Positions 24,885 to 33,669 of a stretch of 36,019 bases of DNA are shown here, one piece after another; position 1 is the first letter of the stretch; every line of letters starts with the position of its first letter. The position numbers were made by a program, and so were the translations under genes. Origin of the DNA: Atopobiaceae bacterium (lineage in GTDB: Bacteria; Actinomycetota; Coriobacteriia; Coriobacteriales; Atopobiaceae); the NCBI GenBank assembly GCA_017941705.1, contig JAGAVX010000135.1, forward strand, positions 1 through 36,019. The letters run 5' to 3'. The notes beneath the pieces are model-generated. The model worked only from the letters and a program-made list of their open reading frames with translations, was not told the origin of the DNA and did no database searches.

Positions 24885-25484
24885 TCATTCGAGGATCGTG
24901 AGATACCTCGGTGGTATGCGCTCCGCAAGCCAGGTATCGTCGTTGCCGCGATAGAAGCGAGTGCCGTCGTGTGCCGCTTGCACAGTGTCTACCTGCAGGA
25001 TTGCCGTGCGGCCGCCATGACGAGCGCCCACCTGTCGTGCTGTCTCTACGGCTGCCGACAGGTGCACCATCTGGCGTCCCATGGGAAGCAGCCCCTCCGC
25101 CATGATGGCCTGCAAGTTTGCCTTCGACGTGCCGTGATAGAGGACCGTCGGAGGCTCGGCCTGCTCATAGGTGATGGCCAGCGGGACTGAATGCCCGTAG
25201 CGCGCTCGGACGCGCCCGTCCTCGACGGCAAAGCGCTTCTTGGTCCCGTGCTCCACCACCTGCATGATGTCGGTCTCGGTGAGTGAGCGTGGCCAGCCCC
25301 CGCGCCGGTTGAGGGCGTTAACGAGCTCGGCCAGCTTGACACTGCCGTCAGGTGCAAGCTCGATACCCAGGCGCTCGGGCTGGTGGCGCAGCGCCTTTGA
25401 CATGGCCTTACTCAGGCTGACGTAGTTGATGTCTGGCGTGTCTCCGGCTGGGATCGACACGCGCTTCACGCTCCTGCGAGTCAT
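24885..25484 (-). CDS. kptA: RNA 2'-phosphotransferase (Tpt1/KptA family)
   Basis: A 199-residue enzyme of the family that moves an internal RNA 2'-phosphate to NAD+, giving ADP-ribose 1'',2''-cyclic phosphate. In eukaryotes this finishes tRNA splicing; bacteria with the gene mostly lack that pathway and the natural substrate is unsettled. The family signature is clear: SKAMSKALRHQPERLGIELA (the essential Arg-His), a winged-helix-like N-domain, then LYHGTSKANLQAIMAEGLL, GRQMVHLS and RTAILQVD, which form the NAD+ site. Length is normal. The start codon overlaps the stop of the upstream LysR gene (ATGA), so the two are translationally coupled. No RNA ligase or tRNA gene is nearby. Confidence 0.93.
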   Translation of the reverse strand: MTRRSVKRVSIPAGDTPDINYVSLSKAMSKALRHQPERLGIELAPDGSVKLAELVNALNRRGGWPRSLTETDIMQVVEHGTKKRFAVEDGRVRARYGHSVPLAITYEQAEPPTVLYHGTSKANLQAIMAEGLLPMGRQMVHLSAAVETARQVGARHGGRTAILQVDTVQAAHDGTRFYRGNDDTWLAERIPPRYLTILE

Positions 25485-26338
25485 GCCGACACCTCGAACG
25501 CCTCGTCTGCCAGCGCAAACAGGGCATGCACACGCTCGGGTGCATCGGTACGCATGCAGAGCCAGAAGGTCACATGCGCCTCGGGATCGGTGATGGGAAT
25601 GGGGCGACGCGACTCGTGGCGGCTTGTGTTCTCGGGCGCGTTGGTGGTGAAGGTCAGTAGGTTTGATGTGCGTACCTGCTGCAGGAAGATGGTGCGGTCG
25701 GGCTGCGTCACGAACTGCGCAAACGGCAGCATGCGCTGGTGGATGTCGTGCCAGAAGCCGATGCCGCCATACACCAGGAAGGTGAGGCCATCAAGCTCCG
25801 AGAAAGTGACGGATTCCCGCTCGTGGAGCACGTGGTCCTTGGGTACGTTGGCGTAGAGGTCCTCGTGCATGAACCATCGCGAGTCGATGGTTGGAAGCTT
25901 TGGTCGGTGTGCCAGTATGGCGAGGTCGCACGTGCCGTTGAGTAGGCGTGCCTCCACGTCCTGCTCCGATGCAATGTCGGGTTCGATGATGGTGGTTGGG
26001 TACTGTTCGAGCACCAGCGAGCTCAGGCGCCAGGTGGGGGCGGGGGCAACGCTCGCAACGCGGACGGTGCGCTCGCGCTTGGCGATCGCTGCAAAGTCGT
26101 CGCGCAAGCGGCGCTCTTCCGCCAGGATCAGGCGCGCATGCTCGAGCGCCAGCCGCCCGCTTGCGTTGATCTGCATCGAGTTGCGCGTGCGGTCAAAGAG
26201 GGGCTGTCCAAGGTCGGTCTCCAGGCGCCTGAGCGAGCGCGAAAGAGCCGACTGCGAGAGGTGCAGACGGTCAGCCGCCGCCTGTAAGGTACCAAGCTGC
26301 GCAATGGTATCAAGCTGTCTTAGCTGTTCAAGCTCCAT
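25481..26338 (-). CDS. LysR-type transcriptional regulator
   Basis: A 285-residue LysR-family regulator. Residues 1-60 hold the winged helix-turn-helix (LQAAADRLHLSQSALSRSLR then LETDLGQPLFDRT), and residues about 90-285 the effector-binding domain (VRVASVAPAP, LLNGTCDLAILAHRP). Start at 26338: AGAGGAG sits just upstream, and the much longer reading frame through 27088 runs antisense to the dehydrogenase gene and has no family match. The gene is divergent from a short-chain dehydrogenase, the usual arrangement for a LysR regulator and its target, and its stop overlaps the kptA start. The inverted repeats at 26367-26405 are candidate binding sites. Confidence 0.93.
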   Translation of the reverse strand: MELEQLRQLDTIAQLGTLQAAADRLHLSQSALSRSLRRLETDLGQPLFDRTRNSMQINASGRLALEHARLILAEERRLRDDFAAIAKRERTVRVASVAPAPTWRLSSLVLEQYPTTIIEPDIASEQDVEARLLNGTCDLAILAHRPKLPTIDSRWFMHEDLYANVPKDHVLHERESVTFSELDGLTFLVYGGIGFWHDIHQRMLPFAQFVTQPDRTIFLQQVRTSNLLTFTTNAPENTSRHESRRPIPITDPEAHVTFWLCMRTDAPERVHALFALADEAFEVSA

Positions 26339-26366
26339 ATACGCTCCTCTCAGATTGCGTCTAGCG

Positions 26367-26378
26367 CAAGCTAGCTTG
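26367..26378. promoter_or_regulatory. 12-bp perfect palindrome between LysR and dehydrogenase genes
   Basis: CAAGCTAGCTTG is its own reverse complement. It lies 29 bp upstream of the LysR start in the shared divergent control region. An overlapping repeat CTAGC-GCAA-GCTAG (26361-26374) adds to the symmetry. This suits LysR autoregulation, although it lacks the classic T-N11-A core. Confidence 0.45.
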
Positions 26379-26390
26379 ATTGACTTGCAG

Positions 26391-26419
26391 TGTACATCAC
26401 GTACACCCGCCCGCATAAT
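26391..26419 (+). promoter_or_regulatory. Candidate promoter and operator of the short-chain dehydrogenase gene
   Basis: GTGTAC (26390-26395) and GTACAC (26401-26406) form a perfect 6-bp inverted repeat with a 5-bp spacer. TGTACA (26391-26396) can serve as a weak -35, followed after 17 bp by CATAAT (26414-26419), a good -10. The symmetric site would therefore sit over the -35 region, where an activator or repressor could act. Confidence 0.45.
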
Positions 26420-26470
26420 GGAGTCAGTAAAAGGCGCACCAAGGGGTGCGAGAGAGAAGGGAAGCACATC

Positions 26471-27307
26471 ATGACAAAGACGTGGATCATCACCGGTTGC
26501 TCTGAGGGTGGTATCGGCGAGGGCATCGCCCGTGCGGTTCTCGAGCATGGCGACAATGCGGTCGTCACTGCGCGCACCACCGCCAAGGTCGAGGGCATTG
26601 TGGCGGACTTCCCCGAGGCAGCGCTTGCCGTGGCGCTCGACCTTACCGAGCAGGACTCCATCGATGCTGCCTACGATGCGGCCATCGACAAGTTCGGCCA
26701 GGTGGATGTGCTCGTCAACAACGCTGGCTACTGCTATCGCAGCTCCGTGGAGGAGGCCGATCCGGCAGGCGTGCAGGCCATGTTCGATACAAACTTCTTT
26801 GGTATGGTCGCCATGATCAAAAAGGTTCTGCCCGGCATGCGTGAGCGGCGCGAGGGTGCCATCGTCAACGTCAGCTCCATCGGTGCCGTGCGCACTGGCG
26901 CTGCGTCCGGCTACTACGCTGCCACCAAGGCTGCCGTCGAACTCATGACCGAAGGTCTGCGTGCTGAGGTTGCCCCGCTGGGCATCAAGGCCATGATTGT
27001 CGAGCCGGGTGCCTTCCGTACGCACTTCTACGACAGCTCGCTCAAGGGTTCCGAGAACACCGTGGGTGACTATGCTGAGACGGCCCACAAGCGCAGCGTG
27101 GCGCAGAACGTCAACACGCGCCAGCAGCCTGGCGATCCCCTCAAGGCCGGCTACCCCATCATCAAGGCGATCGAGGCCGAGGACACGCCGATGCGTCTGT
27201 ATCTGGGCTCCGACGCGCTTGTCGCCGTGCGCGGTGCGCTCAACGCCCGTCTCGAGGAGCTCGAGAAGTGGGCCGAGGTCTCCAAGACCACTGATTTTGA
27301 CGCGTAA
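26471..27307 (+). CDS. Short-chain dehydrogenase/reductase (classical SDR)
   Basis: A 278-residue Rossmann-fold oxidoreductase. The cofactor motif is TGCSEGGIGEG (a variant of TGxxxGIG), followed by VVTARTTAKVEGI, whose Arg after the second strand favours NADP(H). DVLVNNAGY, the Ser in NVSSIGAV and YYAATK supply the Asn-Ser-Tyr-Lys set. PGAFRTHF follows the sixth strand. Start at 26471: a GAGAGAAGGGAAG tract is upstream, and the in-frame extension to 26390 covers the promoter. It is divergent from the LysR gene, its likely regulator. Substrate unknown. Confidence 0.93.
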   Translation: MTKTWIITGCSEGGIGEGIARAVLEHGDNAVVTARTTAKVEGIVADFPEAALAVALDLTEQDSIDAAYDAAIDKFGQVDVLVNNAGYCYRSSVEEADPAGVQAMFDTNFFGMVAMIKKVLPGMRERREGAIVNVSSIGAVRTGAASGYYAATKAAVELMTEGLRAEVAPLGIKAMIVEPGAFRTHFYDSSLKGSENTVGDYAETAHKRSVAQNVNTRQQPGDPLKAGYPIIKAIEAEDTPMRLYLGSDALVAVRGALNARLEELEKWAEVSKTTDFDA

Positions 27308-27334
27308 GCTATGGCTTCAACAAACAGACGATTT

Positions 27335-27371
27335 ATGAAAAGCATCGGTTAGATATATCGATGCTTTTCAT
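27335..27371. terminator. 13-bp perfect hairpin downstream of the dehydrogenase gene
   Basis: ATGAAAAGCATCG (27335-27347) is the exact reverse complement of CGATGCTTTTCAT (27359-27371), with an 11-nt loop. It begins 28 bp after the stop codon. There is no long T tract directly after the stem, so termination is likely but not certain. Confidence 0.6.
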
Positions 27372-27441
27372 GCATGAATTTTCGCTGTTTCTGGACTTGG
27401 CGTGCATACACAAACACTCCTTGAAGAGCGCGTTGCATGAA

Positions 27442-27536
27442 ATACTGACTCGGGGTACCTAAAACTCAATCGAACCGAGACAGAACGTGGGATTATTGTT
27501 CCGTTCGACCGAGTATTAGGTACCCCGAGTCAGTAT
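27442..27536. repeat. 95-nt near-perfect inverted repeat (MITE-like or structured element)
   Basis: A 34-nt left arm (27442-27475, beginning ATACTGACTCGGGGTACCTAA) matches the reverse complement of a 34-nt right arm (27503-27536) with three mismatches. The outer 21 bases pair perfectly. The 27-nt loop contains GAAC...GTTC that can extend the fold. It lies between convergent genes. No target-site duplication is evident beside it. It is too long and too perfect for an ordinary terminator; a miniature transposable element, or an RNA substrate for a double-strand nuclease, are the alternatives. Confidence 0.7.
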
Positions 27537-27599
27537 GCCCGAATTAGCGTGAATAAAGTTGAATCCAAAATGTATAAAGTTCGCTCCAGTGCTCGACGC

Positions 27600-28109
27600 T
27601 TACTTCACGCCTACGATCTCGCCGACAAACATCGTGTGCGCCTCGTCGATGTACAGGCGTCCGCCGAGCCGCTCCATGACGTCATCGGGTACGGCCGCCA
27701 GGTCGATTGCCTGCGTGTAGATCTTCTTGCACACGATGGTGGTCGTGGCCTCGGCAAAGGTCATGCCGTGCTCGAGCGCGACCGGTGTGAGCGAGGTGAG
27801 GGCGACCTTGTCACCGTCCCGCCCGCTCTTTGCTCCTAGGATGCCGAGGTCACGCTGGTATCCACCGCCAAAGAGCTGCACGGTGAAATAATCCTCCCGC
27901 ATCAGGAAGTCGTGCGTGTAGCGCCAGGGATGCACATACACAGTGATGGTCGGTTTGCTCCAGAGGGTGCCGGCTGATCCCCAGCCGATGGTCATGGTAT
28001 TCCAGCCGCTCTCCTCGGTGCCGGCGGTGACGAGGGCCCACTCGTCATCGACTGTGGTCGCAAAGTCGGCCATTGCCTCCTTGACCTTCTGTGATGCTCC
28101 GTTGCTCAT
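27600..28109 (-). CDS. Flavin reductase-like FMN-binding protein
   Basis: A 169-residue protein of the flavin reductase/FMN split-barrel group. Visible features are the start with a helix (SQKVKEAMADFATTVDDEWALVTAG), then NTMTIGWGSAGTLWSKPTITVYV, the flavin-binding edge, HPWRYTHDFLMREDYFTVQLF, and a C-terminal strand FVGEIVGVK. Homologues reduce FMN or bind it for small redox reactions. The start at 28109 has GGAG upstream; the longer frame to 28280 overlaps the HAD gene and is rejected. It is the last of three same-strand genes with gaps of about 50 bp. Confidence 0.87.
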   Translation of the reverse strand: MSNGASQKVKEAMADFATTVDDEWALVTAGTEESGWNTMTIGWGSAGTLWSKPTITVYVHPWRYTHDFLMREDYFTVQLFGGGYQRDLGILGAKSGRDGDKVALTSLTPVALEHGMTFAEATTTIVCKKIYTQAIDLAAVPDDVMERLGGRLYIDEAHTMFVGEIVGVK

Positions 28110-28158
28110 GGGTTCTCCGATCTCGTGTGCATTAGGTTTAGGGTGTCGTGCGTATGTT

Positions 28159-28632
28159 TCATGCAAGAATCTCGCAGGCACACTGGTAGTGGTGATGGCG
28201 AATGCCCTCGCTGTCCTCAACCAGCACCAGATGGCCTGCCACAATCTCGGGCCGATCCTCAAAGCGCGCAAGGTCGTCAAAGATTACGTAGGCGTCGCAG
28301 GGGTTCTCGTCGAGCCAGGCGCCGATTTCGGCAGAGCGGTCTGCGGTCTGTAGTACGGGTGTCATGCTTGCGACGGGAGCGCCAGCCTCGTCTAGCTGCG
28401 CAAACAGGTTGTCCATGATAGCGTTGACGTAGGGGTCGCCGGTGCTCATGTCCTCGCGCCACGTCGACGTGAGCACGATGACCGCACCCGTTTCGGCAAC
28501 AAGCCGTCGCAGATAGGCAAGCGAGACGGTGTCAAACCGCTGACGCTCGGGCCCGCGTCCCAGCAGGTAGTTCAGGCGCACACTCGTGGGCGTTGCGATG
28601 ACCCCGTCGATATCCAAGAAGATCGCCTTCAT
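28159..28632 (-). CDS. Small HAD-fold protein, possibly of the RNA-repair-associated (HAD_SAK-like) group
   Basis: A 157-residue protein. The first HAD motif is FLDIDGV, carrying the nucleophile Asp and general acid Asp. Motif II is IVLTSTWRED, and motif IV is the acidic YVIFDDLARF region. The lack of a sizeable cap and the LTSTWR form resemble the stand-alone HAD domains named after 'Swiss Army Knife' RNA-repair proteins, but this subfamily call is tentative. GGAGG is placed well before the ATG at 28632. It lies between uridine kinase and the flavin reductase-like gene. Phosphatase activity on a small molecule or RNA end is possible; the substrate is unknown. Confidence 0.82.
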   Translation of the reverse strand: MKAIFLDIDGVIATPTSVRLNYLLGRGPERQRFDTVSLAYLRRLVAETGAVIVLTSTWREDMSTGDPYVNAIMDNLFAQLDEAGAPVASMTPVLQTADRSAEIGAWLDENPCDAYVIFDDLARFEDRPEIVAGHLVLVEDSEGIRHHHYQCACEILA

Positions 28633-28686
28633 GCACGCCTCCTGCCTGCGCCGATGCACCTACAGTAACATCTCCCTCGCGTTGCG

Positions 28687-29304
28687 CTATCTCTCCAGGT
28701 GTGCCTGAATCCTGTTGACGAGCATATCGAGCGCCACGTGGTTCTGGCCGCCGGTGGGGATGATGACGTCCGCGTACTTCTTTGAGGGCTCCACGAAGGC
28801 CTCGTGCATGGGCTTGACCGTCGAGAGGTACTGGTTGACCACGCTGTCAAGACTGCGTCCGCGCTCCTTCACGTCGCGCATGATGCGCCGGAGGATGCGT
28901 ACGTCGGCGTCGCAGTCGACATACACCTTCACATCCATGAGTTCTCGCAGATCGGCATGGGCAAAGATGACGATGCCCTCGACGATGATCACGCGCGAGG
29001 GTGCAACCGTCACGGTCTCGTCGGTGCGGTCGTAGATCGAGAAGTCGTAGACGGGGACCTCGACCGACTCGCCGCGGCGCAGGGCCGTGAGATGCTTGAC
29101 CATCAAGTCGGTCTCGTACGCGTCGGGATGGTCGTAGTTGAGCAGCGTGCGCTCCTCGTAGGTCATCTCGTGATGCTCGTAGTAGTAGTTGTCGTGCGTG
29201 ATGACGGTGACCTCGTCGCCTAGGCATTCCTTGATCTGGTTGGTGATGGTGGTCTTTCCGCTGCCTGTTCCGCCCGCAATGCCAATGACCATGATGCTGT
29301 CCAT
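28687..29304 (-). CDS. udk: Uridine kinase
   Basis: A 205-residue P-loop kinase that phosphorylates uridine (and cytidine) with ATP or GTP in pyrimidine salvage. Walker A is GIAGGTGSGKTT. The nucleoside-site phrases follow: THDNYYYEHHEM, YDHPDAYETDL, VPVYDFSIYDRT and VIIVEGIVIFA, then RRIMRDVKERGRS of the lid. Length is typical for Udk. Start at 29304 is preferred, with a G-rich site upstream; a start at 29340 would add 12 residues but has no ribosome binding site. First of three minus-strand genes, 54 bp before the HAD gene. Confidence 0.94.
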   Translation of the reverse strand: MDSIMVIGIAGGTGSGKTTITNQIKECLGDEVTVITHDNYYYEHHEMTYEERTLLNYDHPDAYETDLMVKHLTALRRGESVEVPVYDFSIYDRTDETVTVAPSRVIIVEGIVIFAHADLRELMDVKVYVDCDADVRILRRIMRDVKERGRSLDSVVNQYLSTVKPMHEAFVEPSKKYADVIIPTGGQNHVALDMLVNRIQAHLER

Positions 29305-29495
29305 GAGACCCCCGTCCCTCGCATGGTTGTTGCTGTCCATTGTGCCATACGCGCGGTATTGTCCCCGGGACCACAGTCTCGAGGGTCATCGCTCGCGCTC
29401 GCCTGTTGGCTGTCGCCGTTCGCGTGCCGGGGAGACTCAGCGAGAAGTCCACCAAACGGCCATTACAACGTATGCATGTAACATAGGGTAGATAG

Positions 29496-30992
<1,497 letters not shown>

Positions 30993-31191
30993 CATTTCTG
31001 ACCTGCGGCAACGCTGAGTCTGGGGCCGTTGCGCGTGATCCAGCGCGGCGTGCACCTAACCTCGCGAGCCGTGAGTCAAATGAGCCGTTCCCTTGTCTTC
31101 CCGCGGATGGTAGTGCCCAATTGGCCCAGCGTCAGGCCAGCGCTCCTGTTTTACAATGGGAAAACCATCTGTGAGGGAAAGGGCACGTCGC

Positions 31192-32610
31192 ATGTCCGAG
31201 ACAAATGAACTGCTGGCTGCCTACCGCGACTGGATCAGGTCGCTCAGCCTTGATGACGTGATCCTCGAGGAGAGCGACGAAGGCAACTTCACCCTCAAGG
31301 CCGAGGGCGTCGAAGGTTGGGTGAACTTCTACGACATCGATGGCCAAACGGTGGTCGAGCTCCGACTCGAAAAGAAGAGCGACGGCTCGTCGATGTTCTT
31401 CCTGCACTTCGAGCTGGAGGACATGGAGCGCGCCCAGCAGTTGTTCGAAGAGATGTCCGCAGTGCTCGACGGCTTCCTGCACCGTGAGCCGCAGCACGTG
31501 CTGCTGTGCTGCACATGTGGCATGACCACGACCTTCTTTTCGAACAAGCTCAACGAGCTGTCGGACGAGTTTGACCTCGGGTATGACTTTTGTGCCAAAC
31601 CGGTCGAGGCCGCAAAGGAGAGCGGTGCCGAGTTCGAGGCGGTCTTGCTTGCGCCGCAGGTGGGACACCGACTCAAGGAGGTCCAGACGGCGCTGCCGGG
31701 CGTCACGGTGATCGAGCTCCCTGCCTCGGTCTTTGGCACCTACGATGCAAACGGGGCCCTGCGCCTGCTGCTCGAGGCCATGCAGCAGAAGCGCCTCGTC
31801 GCCAAGAGCGACCTTCGCTTTGCCCGTGGCTTCGATCATACGAAGTCGGTCCTCAGCCTCAGCTACGTCGAGCGCTTCGACGAGCCGACCTTGAGTTACG
31901 TGGTGCTGGACAAGGGTGAGGAGAAGCTGCGCGGCGTGCTGGTGCGTTCCAAGTTCGACCTCGAGACCTCGTTGAACGACCTGCTCGTGACACTCAAGCT
32001 CAACGACTATTCCATCGAGTCGTTCGATGCCGTGGGCATCGCCGTGCCAGGCGTGGTCCACCATGGCAAGGCAGAGATGTGGTCTCCGAGTGGCAACGTC
32101 CGCATGGACATCCAGTCGTATCTGAACGAGAGGCTTGGTGTCCCGGTTTTCGTTGACAACAATGCCACAGCGGCTGCCGCGGGATGCTACGTGAGCCAGG
32201 ACAAGTGGGATGACCTGGTGTTCCATGCACAACCCGTCGGCAACCCCGCGTGTGACGAGGGTTACGTGCTCAAGGGCCAGCCGCGCATCGGTCGCAATGG
32301 CCTAGATGGCAACCTGCGCCATTTGGCTGATAGGTTCGCGCTGTCAATGGACCTGGACGAGGCGGCGTGGCGCTATGACGGCATGCGCGAGCTCACGGCA
32401 AACTACCTCTCCACGGTCATCTGCACGATTGCCCCCAAGGCCATCTTCGTCTGGTGCGACCTGCTGCCCGACATGGACGAGCTGCATAGCGAGCTGGCAA
32501 AGATCGTGCCCGAGGATGCCATTCCCGAGCTGGTGCCCGTTTCGGACTACGACGAGCTCACGCTCATGGGTGAGCTGGCGCTCTGCCTGCAACGCCTCGT
32601 GGAGTCATAG
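31192..32610 (+). CDS. Fusion of cellobiose-type PTS EIIB-like domain with degenerate ROK-family sugar kinase domain
   Basis: A 472-residue protein with three parts. Residues 1-100 are an unrecognised acidic alpha/beta domain (possibly YbjN-like). Residues 101-200 line up with PTS EIIB of the cellobiose/chitobiose class: VLLCCTCGMTTT matches the P-loop with the phosphoacceptor at Cys107, and AVLLAPQVGHRLKEVQTALPG and VIELPASVFGTYDANGAL match the rest. Residues about 205-472 resemble a ROK kinase (VGIAVPG, VPVFVDNNATAAAAG, RNGLDGNLRHL). There the catalytic Asp of the usual NDxNxAA motif is Asn, the N-terminal DxGGT phosphate loop and GTGIG loop are lost, and the zinc-binding Cys cluster is missing. 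This looks like a pseudokinase sensor rather than an enzyme. Start at 31192 follows GAGGGAAAGGG; the ATG at 31156 lacks a site. It lies about 200 bp after the phospho-beta-glucosidase gene. Confidence 0.75.
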   Translation: MSETNELLAAYRDWIRSLSLDDVILEESDEGNFTLKAEGVEGWVNFYDIDGQTVVELRLEKKSDGSSMFFLHFELEDMERAQQLFEEMSAVLDGFLHREPQHVLLCCTCGMTTTFFSNKLNELSDEFDLGYDFCAKPVEAAKESGAEFEAVLLAPQVGHRLKEVQTALPGVTVIELPASVFGTYDANGALRLLLEAMQQKRLVAKSDLRFARGFDHTKSVLSLSYVERFDEPTLSYVVLDKGEEKLRGVLVRSKFDLETSLNDLLVTLKLNDYSIESFDAVGIAVPGVVHHGKAEMWSPSGNVRMDIQSYLNERLGVPVFVDNNATAAAAGCYVSQDKWDDLVFHAQPVGNPACDEGYVLKGQPRIGRNGLDGNLRHLADRFALSMDLDEAAWRYDGMRELTANYLSTVICTIAPKAIFVWCDLLPDMDELHSELAKIVPEDAIPELVPVSDYDELTLMGELALCLQRLVES

Positions 32611-32671
32611 GGGGAGCGCCCGTCCCAGCCCCTCGGTTTTGTCGAGCCTCGCTGGTCGCAGCCAGCCGTGC

Positions 32672-33607
32672 TTACCCGACGTGCTCCCGCACGAACTCGT
32701 CGATTATGCCTAGGGTCTGGTCGGTCCAGAACTCAGGTCCGCCATGGTCGGCTCCGCGCAGCAGGTACAGATGGCTCTCGTGTCCGGTCTCGACCAGTCG
32801 TTGGTGCAGGTAGACGCTGCACTTGGTGTTGACGGTGCGATCCTTGGTGCCGTGCAGGTTGATGACGGGTGCAATCTGCGTGTCCTCGTTGATGTTGCAG
32901 CGGACGGTGAGCAGCTCACGTGCCGCGCGGTCCTCGCGGAGGTTGATGCCGCCCATCTCCATGCCTTCTGGCGAGTCTGGTAGGTTGTGATTGGGTGTGG
33001 AGGGGTTGCTGTCGTCAAAGGTCAGGTCGGTTGAGCCGTAGAGGTTGACGATGCAGCTCACCTCGCCCGAAGTGCCGGGGAAGAGGTTGTGCTCGCCCTC
33101 GTCGTCGTGCAGGATGCCTGCGTAGACGGCGGTGTGTCCGCCCGACGAGTCGCCCATGACCGCCATGCGCGTGGGATCGACGGCGTACTCGGTTGCATGA
33201 ACCCGCATGAAGCGGACGGCATTGCGTGCGTCCTCGACCGGCGCGGGGAAGCTCGTCACGCTGCTGTCACGATACTGGACGACTGCGATCACGTATCCCC
33301 GGGCGGCCAGACGAGCGATACAGGGAAGGTTGGCGTATACGTTCTGCTGCATCCAGGCAGAACCCTGCACGTAGACGATGCAGGGGTAGAAGCGCGAGGC
33401 AGGACGGTTGGCGCGTGGTGACTTGGCGTTGCGGCTGGTGGGAATGAGGATCTGCAGGACGCGACTCACGCCGTCGACGCACTCGTACTCGACATTCGGT
33501 ACGTACTCGACGCCTGGCTCGTCGCCGGTGGTATCGAGCCATGTGGCGTCGGCCACGTCCTCGTCAAACGCCGGAAACTCGTCGTACTCCCAGGCCTTCA
33601 GTTCCAT
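32672..33607 (-). CDS. Alpha/beta hydrolase, BD-FAE/esterase-lipase type
   Basis: A 311-residue serine hydrolase. The nucleophile elbow is GDSSGGH with Ser154. The acid is probably Asp256 (LHGTKDRTV) and the base His288 (GADHGG). The oxyanion region reads YVQGSAW in place of the common HGGG. The PCIVYV...LAARGYVIAVVQYR stretch and the DARNAVRFMRVHA helix are typical of carboxylesterases related to BD-FAE acetylxylan/feruloyl esterases. No signal peptide, so it acts in the cytoplasm. The start at 33607 has AAGGAGGAG upstream. The GNAT gene lies 62 bp before it on the same strand. Substrate: an ester or acylated carbohydrate, unproven. Confidence 0.88.
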   Translation of the reverse strand: MELKAWEYDEFPAFDEDVADATWLDTTGDEPGVEYVPNVEYECVDGVSRVLQILIPTSRNAKSPRANRPASRFYPCIVYVQGSAWMQQNVYANLPCIARLAARGYVIAVVQYRDSSVTSFPAPVEDARNAVRFMRVHATEYAVDPTRMAVMGDSSGGHTAVYAGILHDDEGEHNLFPGTSGEVSCIVNLYGSTDLTFDDSNPSTPNHNLPDSPEGMEMGGINLREDRAARELLTVRCNINEDTQIAPVINLHGTKDRTVNTKCSVYLHQRLVETGHESHLYLLRGADHGGPEFWTDQTLGIIDEFVREHVG

Positions 33608-33669
33608 TGCTGCTCCTCCTTCTCCCGTTATGGTTATCTCAGTCGCCGACCCGTCCGCCAAAAACGGCC

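Noticed and set aside
26380..26385. TTGACT as the -35 of the SDR promoter
   Set aside because: It lies 28 bp from the CATAAT -10, too far; TGTACA at 17 bp fits better despite the weaker match.
26339..27088. N-terminal extension of the LysR frame
   Set aside because: The extension lies antisense to the SDR gene and across its promoter. LysR similarity and the ribosome binding site both place the start at 26338.
31152..31157. TACAAT as a promoter -10 before the EIIB-ROK gene
   Set aside because: No acceptable -35 at the right distance, so I do not list it as a promoter.
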